NCBI RefSeq assembly: GCF_900496995.4
Contig: NC_044029.1
Coordinates: forward strand, 3,224,001 to 3,288,000
Direction of reading: 5' to 3'
Length of the DNA: 64,000 nucleotides
Source of the DNA: Aquila chrysaetos chrysaetos
Lineage: Eukaryota; Chordata; Aves; Accipitriformes; Accipitridae
The position numbers and the translations under genes were made by a program. Below the pieces are notes generated by a model, which was not told the DNA's origin, did not search any database, and worked only from the letters and a program-made list of their open reading frames with translations. Shown one piece after another: positions 14,308 through 25,754 of the stretch (within the stretch, counting starts at the first letter, position 1; each line of letters begins with the position of its first letter).

Positions 14308-14367
14308 CTATCTCGTCTGACACACAATTACGTGTGACGTAAAAACCTATCTTGTCTGACACACAAT
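14308..14367 (+). repeat. 39-bp-period direct repeat, two copies
   Basis: CTATCTCGTCTGACACACAAT (14308-14328) recurs as CTATCTTGTCTGACACACAAT (14347-14367) with one mismatch over 21 bases. The bases between the two copies are not obviously repeated. Confidence 0.7.
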
Positions 14368-17300
14368 GAAGCTGTTTATGATATAATTTTAAAGGACACA
14401 AACCATCACGAAAGTAGTGGAACACTGTGGCAGGTAGTATCTAGAAATATGAGACTGAAACATCAGTTGGATCCATTCTGTAACCTGAGTGTGCAAGGAT
14501 ACACACGTAATTTAATTTCTACCTGAGACTTGCAGAGCTGCTCAAAGAGTAGAAGTCTCTAGTAAAAGATCCAACCTCCCTGATCACTACAGGTTCCTAA
14601 CGAACATCTATGCGTTACCTCCTTACCCAAGTCAGAGCGGAGCCTGAATAATATAATTTGAGAATCTATTTTCAGTGCAACCTTAAAAAAAAAAAAAACC
14701 AGAAATGTACACTGAAATGAGTATCTCCTATTTCTGGAGAAAAAAAAAAATCCAAGGCAGGCCCCTAACCTGCAAGAATAGTTGTGCCAGTACCCTGAAT
14801 GCTGTCCTTGGCCACGGCTCAGAGCAGGCAGTTAAGGAAGAGTATAAAACTAGGACATATTCCTCCTACTTTCTGTTAAATCAGAGATTTAAGGTGAACT
14901 TGAAGGAGCAGACTACATCTGGACAGTTATGTTTTATAGCCACCATGGAAACTACCCTCCATGAACTTCCCTAATTCCATTTTTAACTCATTTATACCTC
15001 TGTCCTCTTTAATTTGCTTTGGCACTGAGTCCCACAACCCAGTTTCACACTGCCAGGAAGGGGTTTAAAACTTGCTTTTCCTGGGCAGCCAGAAGAAATA
15101 TTAACTAGCTATTCTCTGGTAGCCTTCTCCTCACGCATCCTGGTGGAAGGAGAGCCATCTCGGAACTAATTGTACCATGAGAGAGACTTCCCTCTCTCTT
15201 TTTTTTTTTTTTTCCCCCACCCCAAATTCTTATTTCAAACTGTTCAGCCTGTTGCAAACACAGCAGTAAATTTCCTCTTCAAAGAAACTCCCTCTCCCCT
15301 CCCAGCACACTCCTGCCAGGAGACTCATGCCTGCTCCAGCAGTCGACTCCGGTACGTCATTTTGGTCCGTGAGTCCTTCTGTACCTCTCTTCCTGAGCTG
15401 GCAGCTATATCTAGTTATGGCTGTTTCTAAATTAGCCGTAATATTTGTGAGCATTAAAAGAACCATTCAGGAAAGCCCTCTGAGCTGCTAGCTGATTCCT
15501 TTATTTTAACAAGTGTTTAACCTGCCCCAAAACTGCCACTTTATACAGTCCCAACAAAGCTGGAGGCTCAAGGACTTGCTCAGAAGTGGTAAAAAACTCC
15601 CCAGAGGTGAAGTGCATTTACCCTGAGCCCCACCAAAATGAATAAAATGGAGGAAAAGGAAATTGATGGAGGATGATAAAGTTTAAAAATAAGATGCGAT
15701 TTCTTTCAATTAGAGAGAGCTGATGCTGAGCTGCTTTGCCTGATCCAATCACCAAGGGAACACGTTTGTACTTCACCAGATTCAGTAAATCACTTCGTGT
15801 GATGCGGAAGATGTGATAGTTTTAATGAGATGGCATTAAGAAGGGAAAAAAATAAAATTGAATAGTAGAAAACACACAGTATAAAAGTTAGTGAGATTTG
15901 TTAAGCTAAGAAACAGTCCTCTCTGTCACTGCAAGTTACATTTCCAAGAAGATTTAAAGCTAAAAGATAGAAAAACATTTAAAGAGATAATTACACATAG
16001 GGAGGAAAAATAAAAACTAAAAACAGAACAGACCTTCTAACAGGTTGTTTTCCACCTGTAGTATCAGTGATTCTTTAATAAAAGCTGTACAGGTCTGACC
16101 TCAGCCTGAAACAACCTCTACAGAGTTGGAAATGGTGACGGATGGCTATCATATACTCACGGGGTGGTAGACGGCCCCTGCGGAATAGGGATAATTTGAA
16201 GGATGAATGGGATTTGCTCAAGTTACTTAAAAGCCCCCTTCTCTCTCTGTTTCTCTCCCTCCACGGGCACTATCTCACATGCAGGCAACATTCCAGAAGA
16301 ACAATGAAACTGGTAAAGCAATAGAGGGAAACCTCATAAGGATGGATTAAAAAAAAAAACAAACACCAAAACAAAACACAAAACCAACCCTACACAGAAG
16401 CAGAACCAAGGCTGTAAAATTGTTTCCTAACTCTTCCTTCCAAAAGAAACATTCAGAGAAAACGCTAATATTTGCTCCCCACACCCTGAAAGTGCCCTGC
16501 AAGAGTACTATCATAAGTTAACACTGTTCCATTTCTACAGACATGTGTTAGGACCTATCGCACTAGTATCTAAGCAAATTATATCAAAACTGTTATCTTT
16601 TTTTTTCCTTAGTGTGACTCATGCCAGCTGGACTAGTCTAAATATTATTAAACATCATTAAATATATTATTTTTAAGCTTAAATCATGCCAGCAGGGCTA
16701 GTTAACAGGCAGAAAAGAAAAAAATGTATTTTAATAAATCATGTTCAGAGGCTGTGATGACGGGTGCTACCCTAAGAACACCAAGACTTACATTCAGTCT
16801 CAGTTATTTTCCACAAATGGATAGGTATGTCTACCAATCCTTCTGGCAGCACTTCCACTGCTGTCACTTGGTAGAAGATTTAAAAGGCAATCCAGGAAAG
16901 ACTGTGATTTGCTATAAAAATTAGGAAGTGCTTAAGTGCCTTGATCTCATTCCAAAGGGAACTTCCACACCTACGAGACTAAATTTCATTGACTGTCCCT
17001 GGAAAGCGACCTGCTTTCCATACTGCCAGCAGTATAACCCTACTTTTATACTGGCATCTCTAAGAGATACTCAAAATAACAAGTCCTTCTCAGCACGGTG
17101 CTGAGGAAGACAGCTCTTATGAACTGAATGATTATTTTACAGCAGCAAAAACCTACTGAAAAGTGCTTTTACGTATTATGGTATCTAGACCACTGCAACA
17201 CTCAATATTTTTATGAGCATTCTACACTTATACCTGTCTATATGTATAAACACAGCAAGCTACAGCAATTGATGTGGTTTGGGTTTTTTTTTTTTTATGA

Positions 17301-18119
17301 ACTAATGATGTTTATAGTCTTAGAAGCTTTTCAACAGTGACAAATACAGTACTTAAAAAATTGCATGTCAAATCTACCATGCCTCTGGGAGGACAAATCA
17401 GCATGTGTTACATCTGCAAGTCTGCAAGCACAACTGTTAAGTATATTATAATCAACAGGAGGAATGCAGAGTACATTAAAGGGGAAAATTAAAATCATAG
17501 TAGATTGTTACCACTCTCTTCTTTTCCAGAAAAAATACTAAGATGCTGAAAATTACTCATACTTAAATCACTATTAATTAAAATAAGCCTTAGCTACTCC
17601 TTCCCCTGCTCCCTACTCCCCTTCCCTTCCCTGCTCCCCAAAAAAGACTGAGAAAAACTGAAACACCTGTGCAATGGAGACTTATACAATCTCCAACAAT
17701 TTGCATTTAGAGATGAATTAAAATTCTTTTGGTTTATACTATGGTGGAGCTTCAGCTTGAGTAACTTTCTTCTAAAGGTGACCGAATTTTCCATATGAAA
17801 TTTTAGAAAAAACATTTACTAAATGCACAGAGAAAATAGACTAAATGCCCCGTTGTGCATATGGCCTTTTCCAGCAAGGTAACTTTTCTCCCTTTATGTA
17901 ACCAGCCACTTTGTTCTCTGCCCCCACTTATCCACACAAGCAGATTTTTTTCCTTAAAATTTTGGAAGTGCCTCTTAACTGAGGCATGAAGTGCAGGGAT
18001 TTATTCCTTGCCACAGAACCGAACTTTATCTAGACCACCCAACAGAGCTCCCAGTTTCCACAAACTGTTGATTTCTGATCTTTGCCACCCCTTTGTTTCT
18101 CTGGAGAGTTTTCTCAGCA

Positions 18120-18445
18120 GCATCACACAACCACGTGGTTCCAGACATGCCCGTCGGATACACAAGTGGCCTTGGGGAGCAAAATCGGACTCCGAGTACA
18201 ACACGGAGAGCGGTAATATTCCTGCGCACGTGCGACAGGACAGAGAAGGCAGCGTCCCACTACCTCCACCCCGGGCTTCCCCGGATCCCTACGGCGTCAG
18301 CCAGAGAGACGGGACGGGACAGGACGGGACGGGACGGGACAGGACGGGACAGGACGGGACGGGACAGGACGGGACAGGACGGGACGGGACAGGACGGGAC
18401 AGGACGGGATGGCCGAGGCTGAGGAGAGGCACGCAGGGGCACACG
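18120..18445. other. CpG-rich patch containing a minisatellite
   Basis: This G+C- and CpG-rich segment in AT-rich surroundings includes the palindrome AACCACGTGGTT at 18129-18140, which contains the CACGTG E-box core. It also includes a run of CpG words near 18190-18300 and the GGGAC/AGGAC array at 18311-18410. Open frames cross it on both strands and in several frames, because the 5-base repeat contains no stop codon in any frame. They are not evidence of a protein. It could be a small CpG island or a recombination-driven GC patch. Confidence 0.45.
18311..18410 (+). repeat. GGGAC/AGGAC pentanucleotide array with 25-bp higher-order period
   Basis: Twenty contiguous 5-base units occur, all GGGAC or AGGAC except a terminal GGGAT. 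From 18346 the order of G- and A-type units repeats every five units (G A G G A). This gives a 25-bp higher-order repeat and indicates expansion by unequal exchange or slippage of a 25-bp block. Several stretches meet the G3+N1-7 quadruplex pattern, for example 18326-18348 with loops AC, AC and ACAGGAC. The array reads openly in every frame, so apparent Gly/Arg/Asp/Thr-rich peptides are artefacts. Confidence 0.95.
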
Positions 18446-19545
18446 GACATCAGCTAGCTGGTTTCCTCATTCTGGTTTAGCATCTGCATGGATGGGAACT
18501 GCCACGTATCACTAAGTTGTGGAGCTCCCACCTCTCTTGAGTGTCTCTATTTTTTTTTTTTTTTTTTTTAATTCCCAACAGATTTTTAAAAATGTATTAA
18601 GAAGCTGAGTCACTATCTGATCTAGTTCCTGTGTTCTAAAGGTTAATACAAGCATCCAAGAGTCACATTAACTTAACAACAGCAAAAATCAATCCGGCAT
18701 GAGATTGAATGCACTACATTCAGCCTTAACGCCAACTATGACCCGTTGTATCAGTTTTCAATTTTATATAAGAAATTGATACAATCATAATTTCCCACCT
18801 CCTAAACTCTGAGGGAAGAAAAAATAATCTAAGCAATTTAAATGAAACAGAGGATTGACAAAGAATTCCCTTTTTCACTGATACATAATAACCTTCTTCT
18901 AAGATCCTTCTTGGAAAAAACTTCACAAAATTTTTCTTGTAGCATTGTGGGTCTACAAAATTAGAACTCACCAGTGTAGGGACAATGATGCTGGGAAGGA
19001 TGAAGAGAAACTAAACAGATTAAAAGCAATAACAGACCTAGATCCTGGGTCTGCAGGATGCTGCAATACAGGTACAACGTACCCAACAGTATTTTGCATG
19101 CAGTAAAATACACTTACATTCTGCCAGAGTTAATATCTAGTGTAAGTTCATGGTTTAGAAAGTGCCTTTGTGCCACCCTTGAAGTCATTGCATTCAAAAG
19201 GATGAAAACAGGAGTGGAAGAACACCTTTAAAATGCGTTGCACGTTTTCTTCTAGTCCAAAATTACAATTACTACACACTTTATAAGCCTGCAGCCAGTT
19301 TTAGTAAACTGCTACTTACAGCTCTGGCATGACAGCCAACAGATGAAAGCGGTGAGTGAGAGCTCTCATTCATCGCTGCTAGCAACTCACTGCCTTTCTG
19401 ATCCCTTTCTTCAGAAACAAAGATTAGGTGGGGGGAAATAAGGTAAAGGGTTATTTTTAAAAGTCCGGATTTTTAAATCACCATCCAGGAGCTGGCTGAG
19501 TTGAGCTCTTATTAGTTGCCTCTCATCTCCCACTTCTGTTTCCAT
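18446..19545. other. AT-rich noncoding stretch with T20 tract
   Basis: A 20-base T homopolymer lies at 18550-18569. No gene, LINE or LTR is recognised. Open frames here are short. Confidence 0.55.
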
Positions 19546-19549
19546 AGAA

Positions 19550-19860
19550 ACCTCGCAGCAGCATCGCCTGCCTCACCGTCCTGAAGTCTTCAGATTCAGT
19601 CGATGCCAAACCTGGCCGGGCAAGCCGGCGGAGGATAACGGCAGCACCGCTGCGGTGCTGAGGTCCACGGTGCTGGCCTCCCATCGCGTGGAGACCACGT
19701 ATATAAAACGGAGAAGTCGCCTCTACCCTATTGCACAGACCGGGGTGGAAAGCTGATCCAAATCCCAGCTGCTTCCCTTCTCTCCAGCAACCCCGGAGGG
19801 ATGCTTACGTGGACGGGGATGAAGGACGCACCTCAGTCCTCATAAACTAAAACCCACAAA
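19550..19860 (+). promoter_or_regulatory. CpG-rich patch with TATA box (possible core promoter)
   Basis: A local rise in CpG runs through CCTGGCCGGGCAAGCCGGCG and continues to about 19810. TATATAAA lies at 19700-19707, flanked by ACG and ACGG, so it is not part of a general AT tract. A plus-strand start would be expected near 19730. The transcript's first ATG, in GGGATGCTTACG, opens only 13 codons before TAA. The product, if any, would be noncoding or spliced. No strong donor was found nearby, which weakens the case. Confidence 0.25.
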
Positions 19861-22630
19861 GGTTGGAAAAAAAAATCAGCGAAACGGAGGAATATTGATC
19901 TACGTAGTCAGCACAGCAAAAGACAGCTGGCTGCTAAGCAGGGGACTTCTCCAGTTCTTGCTCCCTTTTCCCTGCTTCTAGAAAAGTGTAGTGGACAGTG
20001 TCAGGAACTGGATTTAGAAAAAAAATGCTCAGTCTGAAAATTCAGAGGCGCATTGTAACAACACCTGTACTGTGGAAAAACACGCTTGGAAGGCCTTTTG
20101 TCCACGGTATTTGTCTACTTTAATTAGTTCATCTAGGAAGAAGAACGCTCCTTCTAGTGCCAATCACTTGTTTTACAGAGAGAAGGTACTGGCAATTAAT
20201 TCATATTTATTTATTTAAATGGTCTGCAAATGAATAATCAGCTACTTTTTTTTTTTTTTTTTTTTTTACCTGCTGCAACTTCTCCATCGCCTTTATCCCA
20301 ATTGGAATATACCAAAAAGTGACATTTTGAGATGATAACTACGAGTCACCAGGTGACCAAAACTGACTAGTCGAATGCCAGAGAAGGCACTACTGACTAC
20401 GGTTTGCCCAAGGAGACTACTAAAAACCCCAAGACGGTGAATTTTTCTGATCAAAAGGAGCAGGCATTTTCAGCGAGACAGTCCCTCAGTATGGCTTCCC
20501 CTGCCAACCCCAGTTAATATCATTTCAGTTTGAGTAAATTTTTCTTAAAATAAATCTCACCTTCTCTCAGGCACACCCTGATAGGGAGGAGTGGGTTATG
20601 GAAACAAGAACACAAAAAAGACCGCTACCAACTTGCTAACAACAAGGGAGCCTACGGAAACACTCAACGCTGAGTAAAAGGTGGCAAAATCTATCCAGTG
20701 GAAATCCAGAGAAAGGAAGGACTATCCTTACGTGCCTGGGAACTACTGCAATGATACCTGAACACGATTCCTCCTCTTTGTATCTATCAGGCCCTGCAGA
20801 CAGTTTCTGTTCAAGAGATGTTCCCGCAGTGTGCCAGATCTCCTGACAATCCAGAAGCAATAGAATTGATTTTTTTTTTCCCCCGATGTATTAAAGCCTC
20901 CACCTGTATATGAAACATATACTTACTGAAAAATCAAACCATGCATTACAGAACAGATCTGGAGTTTTGGTGGGTGTGGGTAGGTCTAGAGGTTACACAA
21001 TAAACATGATTAACATGTGAATATATATGAATATACACCCACAATGTGTAAGTTATAGATACTCCTTATCTATCATTTTTAATGACATGCTAAAGCAAAC
21101 TGACAATCCAAATGTGTACCATGATGCAAGAATGCATTTGCATAATTGGCTTTTATTATATCTAGAGTTGTGAAGGATTTCTAAATCTAAAGAACATATA
21201 AGGGCAAGTATTAGTTTTTAAGTGAATTTCATGAACGTGGAAGGTGAAAGGAAAAATGTCAGTTTTGTGCAATAACAGTTTTGAGCCAATATGCTGAATG
21301 CAGATAGCAGCGATCACAAGTTACTTCTCAGGAAGACTGTTATTTTCTACAGTATCGGTACACATTTATTTACGTTGGCAAAATTTTGTATCCAAACCAC
21401 TTAATAGTTCCTTCTTCCAGAAAGCAATTTTCTAAAATCATGCACTTCAACCTACTAGTAAATAATTTGTTTTCCAATAAAACTTTTCAAAGGTATAATT
21501 TATGGGGCAATAATACTCAGTATTATGGATTTTTTTTTTTTTTTTTAATGTCTGCTGCATTTCGCTGAATGTTAAGTGTGAATTTGGGTTCTCATCATAG
21601 AAAGAAGAGCAGACTCTGCTTGAATCAGCATTCCTGGTCTGGCGCAGTACAGTTCCCATCTGGGTCAACGCAACAAGCCTACCAAGACACGCCGAGCTGA
21701 TCGTTTCATTTGACAGAGAAACTTAGAGTGCCCCAGTCACACCCACTCTCTTTCAATTTGCCATATTTCATTAGTGATGGAAACCAAGGTTAGTGCTATG
21801 GTTAAATGGCAAATGAAGGCTGGTTTAGTTTCTGACAATGAGTTCATTTTTCAAATCTACAGTTTCCAGCTGATGGCCAAGTAAAAGTCTCAGAGGCCTC
21901 AGTTCTCCATTCCCAGATGCAAAGGCCCTGTCACAATAACAGGAATTAAGATTTTTAAGAAGGTAAGAAGATATGAAACAGTAATGAAAATAAGATTGCT
22001 ACACAAGTTATTTGTAGAGATCACGTTGCTGCCTATATAGTACAGTTGATGTAGCAAAATTTAAAAATTTAATGCCAAAAGCTGAGAATAACACTGCAAA
22101 AATTGATTTCTTCAGATTCAAGTCAATGCCATCAGCAATGAATACACTGCCACCATTTTCTGATGCCGCAGGCCCAGAGGAAGATGACAGCTGCTATTGA
22201 AGATAAAGATGATTTTGTAGAAGTGCTTGGGGAATTACTAGCAAGAAATGAAAGAGCAAACTTCTCCTACCTCTTTAAAAGAGAGGGCTGGAACCCATGT
22301 AATCAATAACAGGAGACTGAATAAAAGCAAAAGAAGCTAAAGGAAATACCTTGATGGGCTAGAGGAAAACCTGCAGAGGTAAGAGACACCTCTGGAAAAT
22401 GTAACCTACCCATTTTAGTAGTGCGCTTGCAATTTAATCACAGGATGGCACACCGCGAGCATTGAAAACTGAATCTGGAACTCAGGGGAGCCTCCATTCT
22501 CATTCAGGTTTAAGGGAATAAAATCTTTGTCTACAAGACTGACCTACAGACCGATCCAAAAGGTTTTCTGCAAGAAACGGCGTTACCAACCTGGAGCAAG
22601 AAACACCGTATCAGATCCCTGTCCAGATGC
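19861..22630. other. AT-rich noncoding stretch, no gene recognised
   Basis: T runs lie at 20246-20267 (22 bases) and near 21531-21546. No interspersed repeat was recognised. The part around 21740-21950 is of more balanced composition and lacks repeats. It reads like possible conserved noncoding DNA, but only a cross-species alignment could show that. Confidence 0.5.
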
Positions 22631-22639
22631 AAGCGCAGA

Positions 22640-22885
22640 GAAGGAAAGCGTCCTAATCGCAACGCTATCCGACACGCGCAATCACCCAGGCAGGCGGCTT
22701 TCGCTCCGGAAAGCGCAGGAGTGCCAGAGCTGCTGCTGCTTTTCCACGCGCACCGTTCGAGCTCCTGCAGGAGCCCCAGGACCTGCCCCCGCCGAAAGGG
22801 CCGACCTGCCCTCGCCGGCCTCGTGCCGCCTTACGGTGCCTCGCCGGGGCGCGAGCAGCCGTGCGGTCAGCCGGATCAGGTGATT
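22640..22885. other. CpG-rich patch
   Basis: Dense CpG words (CCGACACGCGCAATC, CCCCCGCCGAAAGGGCCG, CGCCGGGGCGCGAGC) stand in an AT-rich background. An open plus-strand frame of about 118 codons (22527-22883) crosses it. It has no recognisable motif, and open frames of this size are expected where stop codons are depleted by high G+C. This could be a small CpG island paired with the next patch. Confidence 0.4.
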
Positions 22886-22984
22886 GATCTGTCTGAAAAC
22901 TAACCCTACCAGGGAAAGAAAAGAAAGATTAGTTTTCAGTTGATCAGCAAAGCCTTAGAAGTCATTCCCACAACAAAGAGGAGG

Positions 22985-23102
22985 CAGGACCGGCGCTTTC
23001 GCCGGCGTGGCTGGCCCAGGTCGGTTAAGCTGCTGCAACGGCTCTTGCTCGCTCCTTCACGCCCGCAACTGCCACGCCGCTAAGCGGGTGACCCTGCGTC
23101 AG
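22985..23102 (+). promoter_or_regulatory. CpG-rich patch ending in consensus splice donor (possible first exon)
   Basis: CpG-rich DNA ends at GCGTCAG|GTGAGTCACC, a near-perfect plus-strand 5' splice site with the last exon base at 23102. A perfect GC hairpin, CCGGCG-CTTT-CGCCGG, lies at 22990-23005. A CpG patch followed by a consensus donor is the usual shape of a housekeeping-type first exon, probably untranslated here. No transcript start can be placed from sequence alone. A second CpG-rich segment (23110-23260) follows directly. Confidence 0.3.
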
Positions 23103-23264
23103 GTGAGTCACCGTAACCATCTGCGTACGCACCCTTTCCAGAGGTATTTCGGTTAGCGGAGGGCGGCTTAGCCCGCGATTCAAGCAGAGTCAAATTACCG
23201 AGCGGCTGCCCCAAAAGGTCTCCAGCCGAAGGGACGGTAACTACTTCTTCCTTGCACTCTGCAG

Positions 23265-23570
23265 AGAACAATACGTCACCCCGTATTTGGGGCCCGAAAA
23301 TATTTGATAGAATTGGTCAATAGTAGCATCGGGGTGATTGAAGATGATGAAATTGATAGAGAGAGACAAAGCGAACTGCTCTCGCTCAGCCGGGCTCTGG
23401 CAGAATCTATTGATTTACAGCAAACAAAACAGTACGGGAAACAATATTCAGACAACCTTGAGGGTTTATTCTGGTTGCCACTTTATTTCAACAAAATGGA
23501 TGCTGTTCAAAGCTGTAATTCTCACAAACTGCAAACTGACCACACACACACACATTCTACATATATATAA
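23265..23570 (+). other. open frame after a strong acceptor-like site, unknown status
   Basis: CTTCTTCCTTGCACTCTGCAG|AGAACA is a strong 3' splice-site match, with AG at 23263-23264. From 23265 the frame starting AGA ACA ATA stays open for 101 codons to a TAA. The first half is acidic and charged, with residues such as VIEDDEIDRERQSELL, and then runs into a (CA)n microsatellite. No good donor is present, so it would have to be a terminal exon. I do not recognise the peptide. It may be a chance frame beside a CpG patch. Confidence 0.15.
23541..23554. repeat. (CA)7 microsatellite
   Basis: Seven CA dinucleotides followed by a short TATATA tract. Confidence 0.85.
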
Positions 23571-25726
23571 ACACACAGAAATTCATCTTAAAGATTATGA
23601 TAGAGGGTGCAAAAATTATCAAACAAACAAAAGGAGAGGTACTAAAATTAAGGCTGACGGTGAATTCAGAATTGGACCTCATGATGCCGTGTTTAATTAT
23701 ACAACCACCTTTTTTCTCTTCTTGATAGGACCCCTATCTCATCAAGTGTACAGGAAGACTGTTACTGAGTAACGGATTGCTTAATGCAAATTATTCTGTT
23801 CTCAAGCATCTTCAGCCTGCAGAGTGATATACAGACAATAGCAAAGATAGGAAAGATGTCCAGTGGAGAAGAGGGATGGCATACTGATGATACCCGGGTC
23901 AACCATCAGATGTTAAAATGGTTTGTGCTATTACCATTCAGCATCAAACTTAAAAGTCCTCCTCTGCAGGTGAAATAAAAACCACCTGAGTCACCCAGAC
24001 CCTGCTTCCACCCTCCGTGAGACTTTAGCCAATAAGATATCTCAAGAGAGAACCAAGAACATAAAGTCCCGTGGACAGTCAGACACTAAGGTATGGCAAA
24101 TCACACCAGGAAATTAAGAACAAGAACACGTAAGTAGCCTTAGACCAATTAGGTAAATACAAATGCATGTCTGATGACAAACAGTGACAGAGACAGAGAT
24201 AAATACATGGTGTTTGTTTGCGAGAGGGAGAGAGGATTGCCCCAGCCTGCGCTCGTCCCAGGTGAAGGGAACAGGAGCCCAGGGCTTTTTCCCCAGCGAA
24301 GCACTGACACCTTGCTCGCCACTTGGGGCCAGGGGCAAGAGCAGGCTGGGTAAGCCAGACCTCATCTGGGAGCTACCTCGTTTGGTGTCCCCAACACGTG
24401 ACCTGTGCCAAAGCTGCCAGAAAATTCAAAGGAAAAAAATAAAAAAATAAAAATAAAAAAAAAGATCTTTGGTTTATAATTCCTCCGCACTGTTTTACCC
24501 GTGTGTAACCTACTGTAACCTGGTATGGTGTAAAAAAAACCTTAGTCAAAACTAAGTGTACCTTCCAGAAATTTATTCATACACAGTTTTGGCTTCATCC
24601 AAAATTCAAAAGTCATGGGAATTGGTTTTACATGTCACAGCTTGCTCACTCTGGGTACATGTGAGAGAACACGCATACATCTCATGAAAAATGCTAGGGA
24701 GAGGAAAAAAAAACCCCAAGATTTATGATTATGCACTGATTTATACATTATATTATGATCTATTCTTCTCCTTCTCTTCCAAAAGAGACTATTAGTTAAT
24801 ATTGTTAGAGGAATCCACAGTGAATATATATCCATAACACATACATGTTATCGGCAAGATTACATGCAAAATCATGCATTTTAAAGAGCAAAAATACAGG
24901 TTTCTCCACTGTTACACCTTTATTTCAAAACCTGGACTATAAATTAGCCAATGAGGCAGCGGTTGACAAGAAAGAATAATGATTAACTTTATTCGTAGGT
25001 GACCACTGATTAAAATAAGCTTATAAATATTTCCTGTTTTCCTGCAACAATTAGCAATTTGATGGATCTTACTTATATTAAGTTTCATAAATGGAAAGTC
25101 TGCTACAAAAATTAAAGCTGTAATACCAGTAAAGGAAACTTGTTTCATAAGCTGAAGGACCCCCAAAAAAATGCAGTGATTTTTTTTCTCTCTCACTTTT
25201 GTACTCCACCGAGGTGGTGGTGACATTTTTGCCAGTTAATCAACACTGTTGTATTATGCACTACTGAAATACAAAGATATAATGTCTGTATTCTCTTCTT
25301 TTAAGCAGAATTCTGGAGCCCTGAAGTGAGTATTTCAATTATTATGCTTGCATTTTAGAAGACCAAAATGTATCCACAAAGAGAATAAGGACATACTGTG
25401 TGTCCTGATCCTCCAAACCCTTACTCCAAATGCAACTGCTGCCTGTGTATGCAGAAACCAGTTAACTTAAATACAGGTGTGAAAAAGACCAAAGACATAC
25501 ACCTTTCAACAAAACTTCTTTAATCATTGTGCTATCAAATTAAAATTTTTCATAAGATTAAAGAACTAGTTATTTTTTCCTTACATTTGTAGAAACAAAT
25601 AGTGAACAATGAAATACCATCATAGTCACAATAAATCACTTATGATTAGTATTCCTCAATGTTTTTCTAAGACATTTCTCTTTCAAAACATTTTAAAAAA
25701 CAAGGTCTTTTTCCTTGGTAGTGCTT

Positions 25727-25754
25727 AAAATAAAAATAAATAAATAAATAAATA
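25727..25754. repeat. (AAAT)n microsatellite
   Basis: Imperfect then perfect AAAT units, about six copies. Confidence 0.85.

Larger units (their letters stand above)
9960..18100. other. AT-rich noncoding stretch, no gene recognised
   Basis: This stretch contains the 26-bp tandem array at 10516-10593, a diverged direct repeat at 14308-14367, (TA)n tracts near 13309-13345 and a T run near 15199-15213. Open frames are short, overlap on both strands and resemble nothing known. A minus-strand CCCTG|GTAAGGATG donor-like site lies near 14275, without a convincing exon behind it. Confidence 0.6.

Noticed and set aside
18008-18457. Long plus- and minus-strand frames with Gly/Arg/Asp/Thr or Pro/Ser/Arg/Val repeats
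   Set aside because: They are produced by the GGGAC/AGGAC pentamer array, which has no stop codon in any frame. Several frames and both strands are open at once, so there is no evidence for a protein.
23338-23772. 144-codon plus-strand frame with Thr/His repeats
   Set aside because: It overlaps another open frame, reads through a (CA)n microsatellite and has no coding-like codon bias.
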